In this document: piece by piece, positions 1 through 10,979 of the stretch | How the letters are laid out: every line of letters starts with the position of its first letter | Position numbering within the stretch: the first letter of the stretch is position 1 | The notes under the pieces: model-generated | Told to the model about the DNA's origin: nothing | The model's database searches: none | Seen by the model: only the letters and a program-made list of their open reading frames with translations | Program-made: the position numbers and the translations under genes | Assembly (NCBI GenBank): GCA_014871385.1 | Contig: CM026426.1 | Location: 30,741,452 to 30,805,451, forward strand | DNA from: Ceratodon purpureus | Lineage: Eukaryota; Streptophyta; Bryopsida; Pseudoditrichales; Ditrichaceae | DNA length: 64,000 bases | Reading direction: 5' to 3'

Positions 1-121
1 TGAAAATCCGCCCGCAGAACTTTCATCCAGGAGGGATGAAAACTGTTGGGCAGGGAGAGGGCCGAGGGGATATCATCTCCAAGAGACCTCCGACCCCGGC
101 CTTTTTCGCTGGACAAGTAAG

Positions 122-1996
122 GTGAGAGGTTTAGAGGGGCGAGGAGATTATTGGTGGCGAGAAGAGAGACAGTTAGGCCGGGAGGGAGCGACTCCATTGG
201 GGCGTGGCCGTGGCCAGCAAGAGGGAGTAGACAGAGCCAACAGAAGAGAGAAGGAGCGATTAGGGTTAGAGGGAATTGGAACCCTAGACCAACGAGAAGG
301 GTTACAGCAGGAGCGGCGTGAGGGCGGCTGTGACAGTAGGAGGAGGAAGGAGCAGGGCGATCAGGGTTTCAGTAGAGACCTTGCAGCATTAGCAGGCAGC
401 GGCCAAGGTTTCAGTAGCAACCCCATAGCATCAGAAGACAGCGGCCAGGGTTTCGGGAGGAGCTTTGCCGCCTTAGAAGACAGTAACCGGGAAGGCGAGG
501 GTCAAGGGCGATGCACAGCACAAAGCAGCCACGAGGCAGAGCAAGACGGTTCCAGCAAAGGAAGGTGTCAAGGCGGAGGGAGACAGCCCAAGGATATCGG
601 CGAGTTACAGCAGGAGGGCGGTAGTCGGAAACAGCAGCAAGACGGCCAGGAGCAGTGTGGGAGGAGCGGCAAGCTGCAGCAGCAGGACGACCACACACGA
701 CAGAATCAGGGAGAAGGGTGGCAGCTTGAGAGAGGTGGCGGAGCAATACACAAGATCGGCGGAGTTTCAAGCAACCAGCACCACCATCGGGGGCGAAACA
801 GCACCAACAGAGAAGATAAGGGCGGCGGCCGCAGTCAGCAACTGAGCGGCACTACAACTGACCGACAGCTACGGGAGGAGCAGCGCTGTACCAACAGAAG
901 AGAAGACAACAGAGGTGGGGGAGTAGTGCAACCCGACAACATTGGAGCCGAAGACAGCCAGCAGAGGTGGACAGCAAGGGGCGACATTCACCACCAAAGG
1001 GTCAGGTCGGCAGCACAGAATCAGGCCGCAGTAGCAGAATACCAGGGTCAAGGAGCAGCAGTCCGGGAGAAAAAGGTAAGGTTCTGTGAACCAGAACTCG
1101 AGAGAGCTTTTCAGCTCAGGGGTGAAAGGGGGCAGAGTCGGCCGGCAAAGAGAACATGGTCGGAAGGGACTGCATCAGGGATTAGTAAGCAGCACTGGAG
1201 GGGCAATGCACGAGGGGATCAGTTGGGAAATTCAGTCCTAACATTCGGGGACTGGGGTAAGGATACCGGTTCAGAACAGAAAGGGCGGTCAGTAGAGGTA
1301 AACCAGCCTAGGAATAGAGAAAAAATAGAAAAAACTAAAACAAAAGAAAAAATAAGAATGGATAAACTAATAAGAGCAGTAGAACTCTGGGGGGGTCGGG
1401 ATACTAGGAGGTTGACAGGGGCAGAAGACACCAGGACTGCGACTCCGACCAGGAAGACAGGGCAGAAGGGAGACCTTAGACCCTACCTACAGGGGCCAGG
1501 TGTTAGCCAACACCAAGAGGAGATGGAGCAGAGGGAGGGTGAAGAGCCCCCACAGCCGACTCAGGAGGGACCAGGAGAGGGACCAGGGGGGGTACAGAGT
1601 CTAGTGGCAGGGAACACCACCAGGAGGAAGTTCACTGATCCCATGGCCAGAGCTCCCAGAAGGACCAAAGTTGAGAGGAAGGTAGGCAGAGCTATTCAGC
1701 TCACCTTCCTTCCCTTAGAGTATTGGCAGGGTTGGAGGGACCTCAAGGATGATGTATGGGCAGAGCAGGTGAGTCTGGGGTCGTTTTATGAGTACACCTG
1801 GCCAGCACCACGTACAGAGCTGGTAGCAGACCTGGTGGAGGGATTCCAGTACACCAAGGGGGAGAAGATTGAGTACAGCATGCCTATTCGAGCCACAGTG
1901 AGGGGTATTCCAGTGGAGATCACAGCATGGACCATACAGCAGGCTTTGGGGATTGAGGGGACCAGGACACCACAGGTTCCCAAGGCCAGTACATGA
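122..1996 (+). CDS. Tail ORF of element A, Gln/Arg-rich with conserved C-terminal domain
   Basis: An open stretch of 624 codons downstream of the (unseen) pol region. Residues 1 to about 420 are low-complexity, rich in Gln, Gly, Arg and Ser. The last ~100 residues form a more ordered domain with the marker YTWPAPRTEL followed by DLVEGFQY. The same marker recurs in copy B (about 9.75-10.05 kb) and copy C (18.77-19.08 kb, NFVWPAPRTEL), so the domain is under constraint in the family. I do not recognise the domain. Extra ORFs between integrase and 3' LTR are known in some plant Ty3 lineages such as Tat/Ogre; whether this one is homologous to them cannot be judged by eye. Confidence 0.6.
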   Translation: MRGLEGRGDYWWREERQLGREGATPLGRGRGQQEGVDRANRREKERLGLEGIGTLDQREGLQQERREGGCDSRRRKEQGDQGFSRDLAALAGSGQGFSSNPIASEDSGQGFGRSFAALEDSNREGEGQGRCTAQSSHEAEQDGSSKGRCQGGGRQPKDIGELQQEGGSRKQQQDGQEQCGRSGKLQQQDDHTRQNQGEGWQLERGGGAIHKIGGVSSNQHHHRGRNSTNREDKGGGRSQQLSGTTTDRQLREEQRCTNRREDNRGGGVVQPDNIGAEDSQQRWTARGDIHHQRVRSAAQNQAAVAEYQGQGAAVREKKVRFCEPELERAFQLRGERGQSRPAKRTWSEGTASGISKQHWRGNARGDQLGNSVLTFGDWGKDTGSEQKGRSVEVNQPRNREKIEKTKTKEKIRMDKLIRAVELWGGRDTRRLTGAEDTRTATPTRKTGQKGDLRPYLQGPGVSQHQEEMEQREGEEPPQPTQEGPGEGPGGVQSLVAGNTTRRKFTDPMARAPRRTKVERKVGRAIQLTFLPLEYWQGWRDLKDDVWAEQVSLGSFYEYTWPAPRTELVADLVEGFQYTKGEKIEYSMPIRATVRGIPVEITAWTIQQALGIEGTRTPQVPKAST

Positions 1997-2955
1997 CCAT
2001 GTTTGGGTTGACTAGGGCAGATCACACATCTGATGGGACCAGGATCAGGGGGTTTGATGAGCCATACCAGGACAGGGTCAAGGCAATGGTGGAGATCATG
2101 TGTGTGAAGAAGAAGTCTCTGTACGCCAGTACCGAGCTGCTGGAGAACCTGTACCAGGCTGTGAAGAAGGGAGACCACAACTGGGCCCCGCTGATTTTAT
2201 CCAGCTTGAGGAAGATGCTCATTCGGATTCACACCAGTCCGACCAGGGAAATCAAGGGGGCAGAGTTGATGGATGCCTTGCTTAGGAACTGGTTCCCGGA
2301 TGATGAGGAGTATGTGGATCCGGCTCCTCAGGTGATCTCCAGTGAGAGTGAGGATGATAGTGCAGGACCACCAGATGTGACCCCAGTCCGCCCATCAGGT
2401 GTACTGCCACCGGATGTGGCTAGTGGAGAGGGTTTTCAGACTCAGCTGACCAGGCAGGAGGACCAGGCGACTTCTGTAGAGCGGCAGTCTTCCTCATCAC
2501 CAGGACTGTCACAGCAGCAGAGGAAGGGCAAGAGGAAGGCCGAGGCATCTCCATCGGTACCAGTGGAGCAGTTAGGTGGGCTCAAGAGATTGAGGAGGCT
2601 GGGGAATACCCCCAGATACCGGGAGACCAGTTCGGGTTCCCTAGAGGCAGAGGTGACAGGTGCTATCACCCTAGGAGCAGGAGGATATCAGCTGAGGAGG
2701 ATGCGTGGGCAGGTAAGTAGCCCAGTACAGATCTCTAGCAGCCCTGAGTTGGTTTTAGTTTCTGCCCCAGTGGCCAACAAACAGTGGCCAGTTTCAGAGG
2801 GACAGTACCAGGGCCAACACCAGGAGCACCTAGAGGAGCAGCCAACAGAGCAGCACCAGGACCAGGTTATGGGGGACCAAGTACAGGAGCAGGTTCCCAT
2901 GGACCACCAAGATGAGCCAGTGTTGGAGGTACCCATAGGATCAGTGGGGACCTGA
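1993..2955 (+). CDS. Tail coding stretch of element A, acidic/Gln-rich
   Basis: A 320-codon open stretch inside the tail region of element A. Its first ~100 residues are well ordered (a segment around KAMVEIMCVKKKSLYAS, then a helical stretch ending MDALLRNWFPDDEE); the remainder is Ser/Pro/Gln-rich. A related ordered segment occurs in copy C near 19.3-19.5 kb, where a similar helical stretch ends in a short acidic run. This suggests a two-module tail protein: the PAPRTEL domain followed by this helical domain. Function is unknown. Confidence 0.5.
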   Translation: MTMFGLTRADHTSDGTRIRGFDEPYQDRVKAMVEIMCVKKKSLYASTELLENLYQAVKKGDHNWAPLILSSLRKMLIRIHTSPTREIKGAELMDALLRNWFPDDEEYVDPAPQVISSESEDDSAGPPDVTPVRPSGVLPPDVASGEGFQTQLTRQEDQATSVERQSSSSPGLSQQQRKGKRKAEASPSVPVEQLGGLKRLRRLGNTPRYRETSSGSLEAEVTGAITLGAGGYQLRRMRGQVSSPVQISSSPELVLVSAPVANKQWPVSEGQYQGQHQEHLEEQPTEQHQDQVMGDQVQEQVPMDHQDEPVLEVPIGSVGT

Positions 2956-2988
2956 TTCACACCAGCCCCAGCAGTCAGGGAGGATCAG

Positions 2989-3750
2989 GTGGATGTCACC
3001 AAGGAGGTGGGCCAATTGGTTCAGCATTTACAGGTAGCATTGGCACAGGCTTCTCGGGTACATGTGTTACAGGAGCACGCGGACGAGTCTGGCCCAAGTT
3101 ACCAGGTGTTGCTGAACACCAGACTTGGCCAGGAGGAGCAGATTCGGGTCTTGGCTGCCCAGCTGCAGCAAGCCAAGCAGCAGTAGGTGGCAATCCAGCA
3201 GGACCAGGAGAGGGAGAGACAGGCTTGGGTTGATCAGGGGGTCCAAGCAGAGGTAGTCAGGACCAGGAGGATGGAGTTGGAGGCCAGGACTAGTGCGAGG
3301 TTTAGGGACTTTGACAGGCTGGTCGTGGAGAACCAGCAGCTTAGGCAGAGGGTTGAGGTGGCTGAGGCCAACTCTTCTCAGGCCTTTAGGGGGTTGACTA
3401 GACATCTGCTGTCTACCTCCAAGAAGCAAGTACTGGACCAGATCCAGGCCTACACGGAGGACCAGGCCAGGTACTCCAGATACTTGATGAGGTTTGCTGA
3501 GGCTTACCCATCTTTTGTTTACTGGTCTGAGGATGACCAGGATGAGGGGGCAGATCAGGAGATGCCTCATGGAGGGCAGTTTGGGGACATGGGGGGAGCT
3601 TTGAGCAGTGGCTTGGGCACTACTTCGGGTGTTGATGGGCCAGTAGGTCTTAATTCCACTACCCCATCAGTGCCACCAGCTTCAGGACCAGAGGTAGCAC
3701 CAGGGGGACCAGCATCAGCAGCAGGAGGGGCGGCACCACTTAGTGGCTAG
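2989..3750 (+). CDS. Tail coding stretch of element A, coiled-coil-like
   Basis: Coding-like sequence in two open stretches (2989-3186 and 3187-3750) rich in Gln, Glu, Arg and Ala, with heptad-like spacing of hydrophobics that suggests a coiled coil, for example around RQRVEVAEANSSQAFRG. The C-terminus is Gly/Ala/Pro-rich. Element C has a comparable stretch at 20.56-20.9 kb (RHAEELVLENQCLSGELALH). It lies directly before the polypurine tract and is therefore the last coding part of the element. Confidence 0.5.
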
Positions 3751-3880
3751 ACAATAGTGCTAAGCCAGCATGGTGGTAGGACCACTAGGACTTCCATTTT
3801 TGTTTTTTTTTAATACCTTTATTTTTTTCGGTTAACAACATAAAACCCGAACATGAGCATCTGAGGGCAGATGCAAGCTA

Positions 3881-3892
3881 AAAGGGGGATAA
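3881..3892 (+). other. Polypurine tract of element A
   Basis: AAAGGGGGATAA stands directly before the TG that starts the 3' LTR at 3893. The equivalent purine run of element C (GGAAAAAGGAGATAA) ends at 21,287, just before its LTR. This is the usual plus-strand priming site of LTR elements. Confidence 0.75.
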
Positions 3893-4690
3893 TGTTAACT
3901 GGGGATTTAAGGTAGTAGAATAGAGGAGTAGTAAAACTGCAGTTACTGGGGGGGGACAGTAAACTGTTAAGTTACTGTCCTGTCCTGCAGTAACTCTGTT
4001 TTGGATGAACTGTCAGTTTTGGATGAAAACTGCCAGATGGATGAAAATTGTCGGATGGATGAAATCTGGTGGTTGGATGAAGTCTGGTGGTCGGATGAAA
4101 ACTGTTAGGGTTTAGGGTGGCGGCTAGGGTTTTTGAGGTGACGGCTAGGGTTTTGGGTGGGGTTGTGAGGGAGGGGGCTGTGAAGCTCACTCTCTCTCTC
4201 TCCCCTTGGGCGTTTTCTTTGGAGCTCTCAGATTTTAGTGTGTAGGAGGTGTTGTAGGATTGTAGGAGAGTTGCTACTAGGACAGTTTTGAGGATTCTGG
4301 AGGGTCCAGGGATTGCTAGCAGTAGGGAGCAGTATGATGTACTGATTTACAGTGAGTAAAGGACAGAAATTGATTACATTTGTGTGTACATGCTTAGATT
4401 TGCAGTAATGAGTAGTTGAAGGACCAGATTGGTTAATTCACCTGGTGGGTATAGTAGATCTGGTGTTTAAATGAGTGGGTATTGTAGATCAGACCAAGGA
4501 GAGTAGGAATATGTATCAGATCTGAGGATATACCTCCAAAATTTTCGTAGATCTAGGTAGACAGTTTCAGATCTAGGGCAGGATTTGGAGCAGTTTTAGG
4601 GGGACAGTACAGTAATTTTCACTGGATTTCAGAGAGTTTTAGGACAGTATTTATCTTTGAAGGAGTGAGTAAAAATACTCCTTTCACAAG
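3893..4690 (+). repeat. 3' LTR of element A
   Basis: The LTR begins TGTTAACTGGGG right after the polypurine tract; element C has the related TATTAACCGGAGG at the same place. It contains several GGATGAAA units, plant telomere-like GGGTTTAGGG text and a CT-microsatellite near 4190. The downstream boundary is uncertain, since no 5' LTR is available for comparison; 4.6-4.7 kb is an estimate from the change to AT-rich repeats. Confidence 0.6.
4012..4110 (+). repeat. GGATGAAA tandem motif in the LTR
   Basis: Six or so near-regular copies of GGATGAA(A/C)NCTG spaced about 15 bp apart. Isolated copies also occur at the upstream edge of the tail region in element A (34-43) and in element B (about 7863). 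Repeats of this kind in LTRs are often enhancer-like binding sites; that role is inference. Confidence 0.55.
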
Positions 4691-4699
4691 ATAATAAAA

Positions 4700-5080
4700 A
4701 GGAAAGTTGCAAATAAAAGAAGAACCACTGTTGATTATAATAGAATAAGATAAAAATAAAGCAGTTGTACAGAAGAGATGAAGAAGGTCGCATATGGAAA
4801 ATAATAAGAGTTGCAAATATAAAATGAACCACGGTTGCGATTAATGAAATAAGAAAAAAAAAAAGAAAAAAAAAGCTTGCAAATAAAAAATGCACCCTGG
4901 GTTGCATATAAGAAGGGAAATAAAAGGGAAGAACTTTGAAGATGGCCATGTCGCTCAAATAGCGCGGGCTTCAAGAGATAAACAAGTTGAAAGATAAAGT
5001 GGCGGCTAAAATGCAGCCCTTGCTGTCGTCAGTCCACAATAAAGAAGAAATACAATTGCAAATAAAAAAGAAGGGTTACA
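4700..5080. repeat. Degenerate AT-rich tandem repeat
   Basis: Four imperfect units each start with GTTGCAAATA or a close variant (about 4703, 4812, 4875 and 5056) and continue with an AAA-rich stretch and a second GGTTGC. Unit length varies from about 65 to 180 bp. No coding potential is convincing here. Confidence 0.5.
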
Positions 5081-5285
5081 AGAATGCCATTTCCTTCAAA
5101 GAGACATGGAATTCTAGCAGAAAATTGTTTTCAACTTCAGAAAAGTTTGTGAAAGGTGGCCCATAAAAGTCCGGACCTAAAGTCGCTGCCAGCAAACTCC
5201 TAACCCTGCCTAGAAAACTGTCCAAGGTGGGAATCTACTCCACGGTTGCATTAGTGGCAATTGCCTCGACAAGGCTCGACAGTCC

Positions 5286-5965
5286 CTACTTGTTGGTGTC
5301 GTCGTCGTTCTTCTCACCTCCACCTGGTCTTTGCGTGGTGGCGGAGGAGTCACGATTCCCATCTCCAGATAGGGCTACCTGGGTCTCACAAGGAGAGACT
5401 TGCATGGGATCGAATGCTATAGAGTCTGAGTCGGAGAGAGCATCCTCTGCAGTTGCTGCCAACAAATGAGAATTAGAAAAGAAGTTACATTTGGATGTAG
5501 CAACAGGGCAAGCAACAAGCAATGGGTAGGTAGGTTTAGAGGCAACAAACCTTGGTCGCCCTTGGCAGAAGAGCGGCATTTGTTGGGATCTGTCGATGGA
5601 CTAGGAGTGTCTCCAGTGACATGGTTGGCCTTCTTCCACGGAAGCGCGTGCACAGAGGAGGCAGCGGGCCGCTTGCTGCCAGCAGAGACCTTGGTGCCAG
5701 CACGGGGTGAAGCGAGCTCGCCCAGTAGAATCCTCTCGGTGAGGCGTAATTCCTCCGCGGCCTTGGAGTCAAGGTCAAAGCTCCACTGCCTAAGCTATCC
5801 TCCAGTCATGCCCCGCTCGCATCGACGATATTGGGCGTCCTGGGAGAAGACTGCCTCAAACATACAATGGGGATGTGCCAAGCAGCCGCAGAACAGAGGT
5901 ATACAGCAGGTGTCAACAAAGTAACGCTTGCAAAAGGGGCATGGGTTGTATTAGACTGCCAAGTG
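5286..5965 (-). pseudogene. RING-like gene fragment with one intron (minus strand)
   Basis: Read on the minus strand from about 5945, a coding-like stretch begins CPFCKRYFVDTCC and continues FCGCLAHPHC, a C-x2-C ... C-x-C-x2-H-x2-C zinc-ligand pattern. After one in-frame stop it runs into LRQWSFDLDSKAAEEL and a basic Ser/Pro-rich region. A plausible intron follows (donor after KGDQ near 5556, acceptor TTGGCAG near 5463), and a short acidic last exon ends at 5286. The C-x-C-x2-H-P-x-C core closely resembles the RING gene at 46.98-47.10 kb (SCQCMYHPQC). The 5' part is missing, apparently replaced by retroelement B. Function beyond zinc binding, such as E3 ligase activity, is inference. Confidence 0.4.
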
Positions 5966-6119
5966 GAGAACCTGCAATTGGTGTTGAGGACCAGACAAGG
6001 GAACTAGTTTGTTTTATATGAAGTCAGAATGGTTAGAGGATGTCTGTTCTTACCTCAAAACTGGTGTTGTACAGTAGGATCTGACCAAGGAGGAGCAGCG
6101 GAAACTGGTCCTCAAGGCG

Positions 6120-7270
6120 TTGCCGTATACCATGATCAGGGGGATATTGCACAAGAAGGACCAAAATCAGGTTCTCAGGAGGGTACTGGACCCGGTTCAC
6201 ACAGAGACGGTGATGAAAGAGATGCACCATGGAGCGGCTTGTGGTCACTTTTCTCAAGAGATAACCACCAGGAAGATATTCAATGCCGGGTACTGGTGGT
6301 CAACAGTACACAGGGATGTGCCTGAGTACTGTAAGGCATGCGACAGGTGCCAGCGGGTTGGAGGTATGCCTAGTATAAAGCTGAATACTAGACTGGCTAC
6401 ACTGGTGACTAGTATGCCAAAACAGCCATTCATGAAATGGGGGCTGGATTTTATAGTACTGATCAAGCCCATGGTATCCAGGACAAATTTTATACTGGTG
6501 GCAAGAGACTATGCTACGAAGTGGGTGGAGGCGAGGGCGTTAAGGACAAATTCAGCAGCAGCCACTACTAAGTCTTTATATGAGCAGATACTCACCAGGT
6601 ACGGGTGACCATTGACTTTGGTCAGTGACCAGGGCTCCCATTTTATTAATGAGGCCATTGAGCACCTGGTGGTGCATTTTCTGCTTCAGCACTGGACTTC
6701 TATGACTGACTAACTCTAGGGTAATGGCCAAGCAGAGTCGACCAACAAGGTGATTGGCCACATGTTTAACAAACTGGTCAATGAAAAGAGGACTGACTGG
6801 GATGAACACTTGATTACACTATTGTGTTGTACAGGATTGCTTTCAAGGTGACCAGAGGGTATAGACCATTTCAAGTGGTGTATGGGCTACATCCATTGAT
6901 GCCCACAGAATACTTAGTTCCGACGAGGAGGACCAGTCTGGACATCGAATACACGCCAGCACGGGTGTTGCAGGCGAGGGTAGCAGACTTAGAGCAGATG
7001 GATACAACAAGGCAGGATGCACAACAGGTTGTTGGAGCCAAACAGTAGAACAGGTTGCTTTGGAGTTAGCAGCATTACAAGAGGAAGGATTTTCACATTA
7101 GAGACTATGTATCGTCGTACCCCAAGGGACACAAGGAGCATGTGGGTATATTCAAGAGATGGTGGTTTGGGCCTTACAAGGTCCAGTACAGACTGCCTAA
7201 CAATACTACTTTGTTGGTTTCAGTGCAGAATTTTCAGCCTGACCCAGTGATCGTGTACATCAACTAGCTG
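6120..7270 (+). pseudogene. Integrase remnant of element B
   Basis: Shows the H2C2 zinc-binding part (HH...C..C around [19 protein letters not shown] and CKACDRCQR), the catalytic core ([18 protein letters not shown]) and the C-terminal part near 7.0-7.27 kb. It compares throughout with the better preserved integrase of element C at 16.2-17.3 kb. It is a fossil with many breaks. Confidence 0.7.
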
Positions 7271-7279
7271 AAGCCATAC

Positions 7280-7860
7280 AGGTTCTACGACCAAGACCAG
7301 CTTGTTATTGTGATACCAGAAGATTCGACCAAGGAATTGGTCAAACAACAAAAGGGGGATAGTGCTTACGCAGGCCAGGAAGGGATCAGTTTGAATGAAC
7401 ATGGTAGTGCTAGCACTAGACAGCGCCAGACAACAGGACAACAGGACCAAGGCACTAGACAAGACAAGGACGAAGCACAAGACGAGATGGACAGGAGCAG
7501 AGAAGACCATGACAAAAGAGATGACCAGGAAGAAGATTAAGAATGGCAGAAGAGGAACAAACACGAGCAGGACAATAAAAAAGGAGAAGGACAGAAAAAA
7601 GACCATGAGCACTAGAACAGAAGGAGAAAGGATCAAGGTTTTAAAAAACAGGATGAAGGCGAAATAGAGGAAAAAATCAAAAAGAAAAAATAAGTAAAAA
7701 AGGGGAAGAAATAAAAAAAATGAGGACAGTAGAAATTACAGCAGGTACGGATGAATAGGGAGGATGGACAGTCCTGTGCGGGGTGACAAAAGTCATTCCT
7801 ACATGGATGGACAGCGAGGCACGATGGATGGGACAGCTTGAAGGACGGCCCATTAAGGAG
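7280..7860 (+). other. Purine-rich spacer between integrase and tail in element B
   Basis: A stretch of A/G-rich sequence with low-complexity open frames (Lys/Glu/Asp/Arg-rich), no recognisable domain and no matching protein in element C. I regard it as non-coding or strongly degenerate. Confidence 0.4.
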
Positions 7861-7924
7861 GAGGATGAAAATCATCCGGTTGACCAACCACTTTCATCTA
7901 GCAGGGACAAAAATTAACAGACAG

Positions 7925-7990
7925 GAGGGAGGCCGAAGGTATATAACCTTCAGAAGACCTCCGATCCTAGTCTTCTTTATTGGACACGCA
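7925..7990 (+). promoter_or_regulatory. TATA-like motif before the tail region of element B
   Basis: GGTATATAACC (about 7937-7947) precedes the conserved leader AGACCTCCGATCC. The equivalent leader in element A (about 85-100, AGACCTCCGACCCC) follows ATATCATC instead. The position, between pol and tail region, would suit an internal promoter for the tail gene, but a chance match is possible. Confidence 0.3.
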
Positions 7991-10569
7991 GAGTGAAGGA
8001 GGTAGAGCAGCTAGGGGAGTGTAAGGAACTTAGAGGGTGGTAAAGGCGAGAGGATGAGGGGCAAGTCGGTCAAGAAAGAGCAATCACTTTAAAGGGTAGC
8101 CAGCGCCATCGCGGGCTATAGTTCCACAGCAGCAGGGGAAGAGGAGAGAACCAAGGGTTAGAAGGTGAGGCTGAGGAAACCCTAGGTCGAGAGCGAGTAG
8201 GAGGATTGCTACAGTTGGAAGATTATCACAAGAGCAGCAGAGGTAGACATCACGGTGACTTGGGTTTTAGGAAAGTGCAGCGATTGAGCAGCGCCATGGC
8301 GAGGCAGTGAGGCGGCACAAGCAATGGGCACCAAGGAGGTAGCGGAGCACAGCTCCATAACAGTCAAGAGCAACCAGGGAGCGGAACCGGGTAACAGCCC
8401 CAGGGTTTTGAAGAGGTACAACATCCAAGCGGCGTCAAGACGTAGTAGAGCGTCGGCACCATCAAAGAGCAACAAGGAGGCAGCGGAGAGCGGCTCCATA
8501 GCCGTTAGGCGTAGCAAGAGGGCAGCATTGGCAGGGAGCACGAGGGTTTTGGAGGGGTGCAGCAATCGAGCCGCGACAAGGAGCAGCGAGAGGACGGCAC
8601 GAACAGCCCTCAAGAGGGCTTCTGAGGCATGCACAATCAGAACGGCAGCAAGACGCGCCTGGACAGCGGCACCATATAACGGCATCAAGGTGAAGGCTGG
8701 GTGCAGATTCAGAGGAGCGGCCGGGTGCAGCCATAGGGCAGTGCTAGCAGGAGCAACAAGAAGGTGATGTGCGGTTTTAGAATAGCAGCGAGCGACAGCA
8801 AGGGGGTGATAGCAGAAGTCGACACCAGAGTTGAAGGCGGTTCAACATTAGCAGCAGGGAGCACCAGCGAAGCAGTGCTAAAGCAGCCCCAAGGCTGTAA
8901 GAAGCCACGGGAGGAAGTTAGTAGAGAAGAACCAAAGTGGACTGTTGGTGAAGTGACGAATCACCGCCGGATAGCGGAGGGAGCAGCGGACATGGCGACA
9001 GGCAGTAGGGACTACTCCACACAAGCAGCACACCGAGGAGGAGCTGGGGACCAGAGAGATCTTAGAAGACAGTAGAGGACCGACTACACCACAAGGAGCA
9101 GCAAGACCAGCTATCACGTAAGTGACTGCACGCCTGAATTCAGGAGAGCTTCTCAGCTCGTGCAGTTGAGTGAGGAAGTGACGGAGAGACACTTAGGAGT
9201 AGGGGGTAGGAGGGTCAGAGTCAATCTCGAGTCTGTAACAGTGTGGGTCAGGGAGGGAAGTCGGGAAAAGCTCGACCAGAGACAATATAGAGGGTTAAGG
9301 GATAGTTCAGCATCGACCTTTAAGGATTGGGGAAAAAAGGGTGAATCAGAGGGGGAAGTGCAGACTAGAAACCCGCCAGAGTGTAGAGAAAAAATTGAAA
9401 AAATAAAAACAAAAGAAAAATTAAGAATGGATAAACTAATCAGAGCAGTATAAATCTAAGGGGGTCGGGATATTAGGAGGTTGACAGAGGCATGAGAAAA
9501 CGTGACTGCAACAACCACCAGGAGGACAGGGCAAAAAGGAGATCTCAGACCCTACCTATAGGGACCAGGTGTTAGGCAACACGAGGAGGAGATGGAGCAG
9601 AGAAAGGGCGAAGAGCCCCAACAGCCAACAAAGGAGGGATCCGAATGGGGATCGGAAAGGGCATAGGGTCCAGTTGCAGGGAACACCACCAAGAGGAAGT
9701 TCACCGACCCCATGGCCAAAGCCTTCAGGAGGACCGGGATTGAGAGAAAGGTAGGCAGAGCTATCCAGCTCACCTTCCTCCCCTTAAAGCATTGGCAAGG
9801 TTGGACAGACCTCAAGGATGATGTATGGGCCGAACGGATGGGTCTAAGGTCTTTTTATGAGTAAACCTGGCCAGCACCACGCTCAGTCTTGGTAGCAGAC
9901 CTAATGGAACAATTCTACTACACCAAGGGGGAGAAGATTTTGTATAGCATGCCGATTCAGGCCACAGTGAGGGATATTCCAATAGATATTACGGCATGGA
10001 CCATCTAGCAGGCTCTGAGGATTGAAGGGACTAGGACAACACTAATTCCGAAGACCAATAAGGAACTCAACAGGGTTGACAGGACGTCCCAGGACGTTCA
10101 GGAAGTCCGGACGTCTCCGGACGTTCGTCAGCGCTCCATGACGTCCTATGACTACGAAAATAAAAATCACACGAACATGTTTCACCTCAGGGTGAAACGA
10201 GATTCTAAGGAGATAAACATTTTACGGCCGTCCGATCAGCCGATCCCGCGATGCACTCATATCTCGACCGTCAGATCGCGAGGACGGCCGCGAAGACTAC
10301 CGCAAGGTCGCCACCGACTGCGGCCACTCCGAAATGACGGCCACGATGCGTCCGCTTCGGCGATCGTGGGCTGGATTGGAGCGGCCGCGGACGATTGTCC
10401 GATCCCCCGGCCGTGAACGCGGCCGACCACGGGATTAGCCCGTCTGCGGCCGCTCCGATCCAATGGCCACAATCGGGCCGCGGCGGCCGCATCATGGCCG
10501 CTTGATTCCGGCGGCCGTCAAGGGCCGTTGGATTGGGCGGCCGTCCGCGCGGATTTCAACCCAATTTCA

Positions 10570-10910
10570 AAAAAAACCCCCGAAACTTAAAATGTGCATA
10601 ACTTCTTCAAAACTTGTCCGAATTGGACTTATGAGGTGTTTTTTGGCATCTATGTGTTCTGTAGATTCCAAGAAACATCTCTCAAGTCCAATTTAGACAC
10701 GTTTTGAGGAAGTTACGGCAATCTGAAGATTTTGGACCGCCCCGAAACTTTAAATGTCAATAACTGCTTCAAAACGTGTCGGAATGGGGCTTATGAGGTG
10801 TTTTTTGGAATCTGAGTTTCCTGTGGAGGCCAAAAAACGTCTCATTAGTCCAATTTGGACAAGTTTTGAGAAGTTACGAGAATGTGAAGATTTTCGGGTA
10901 GTTTAAGGGT
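10570..10910. repeat. Two palindromic units in the left arm of the foldback element
   Basis: Each ~160 bp unit is itself an imperfect inverted repeat. It opens with ACTTCTTCAAAACTTGTCC, has GAGGTGTTTTTTGGCATCT at the centre and closes with the inverted counterpart ending near GAAGTTACG. Units begin near 10,573 and 10,741. Confidence 0.65.
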
Positions 10911-10929
10911 CGACCGTCGGCGCGATTGG

Positions 10930-10979
10930 GGGGGGGGGGGGGGGGGGGGGGGGGATGGGGGGGGGGGGGGGGGGGGGAT
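10930..10979 (+). repeat. Poly-G tract
   Basis: Almost 50 bases of G interrupted only by two AT dinucleotides. In the opposite arm the corresponding place has only a short run (a GAAGGGGGG-like stretch near 12,200). Its length in the assembly is therefore doubtful. Confidence 0.8.

Larger units (their letters stand above)
1..4690 (+). mobile_element. Ty3/gypsy LTR element A (3' part, cut by window edge)
   Basis: This is the downstream part of an LTR retrotransposon; its pol region lies left of the window. What is visible is a tail coding region (about 122-3750), a polypurine tract and a 3' LTR beginning with TG at 3893. Assignment to Ty3/gypsy rests on element C, which carries recognisable protease, RT, RNase H and integrase followed by a related tail region and the same type of polypurine tract. 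The LTR end near 4.69 kb is only estimated. The tail is carried by a few long open stretches, so copy A is broken in few places and is less decayed than copy B. With one LTR visible, no age can be computed. Confidence 0.75.
6050..10082 (+). mobile_element. Ty3/gypsy LTR element B (both ends truncated)
   Basis: A second copy of the A lineage. From about 6050 it aligns by eye with the integrase part of element C, for example [23 protein letters not shown] against the matching segment near 16.17 kb, followed by integrase core text ([25 protein letters not shown]). A non-coding gap follows, and then the tail region (about 8.0-10.05 kb) with the same leader as element A. The 5' half is absent and the copy stops at about 10,082 where the foldback element begins. 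It is heavily broken, with clearly more than ten breaks, and looks older than A. Confidence 0.75.

Noticed and set aside
4619-4974. Phe/Leu/Ser-rich minus-strand frames resembling membrane proteins
   Set aside because: They are reverse translations of A-rich tandem repeats (AAATAAAAGAA), with no start context or domain.
7937-7947. TATATAACC in element B as proof of a separate tail-gene promoter
   Set aside because: Element A lacks the TATA at the same position, so it is listed only as a weak regulatory candidate.
8209-9075. Ala/Ser/Arg-rich frames on both strands in element B
   Set aside because: They lie in the degenerate low-complexity leader of the tail region of a broken LTR element; the plus-strand homologue in element A explains them.
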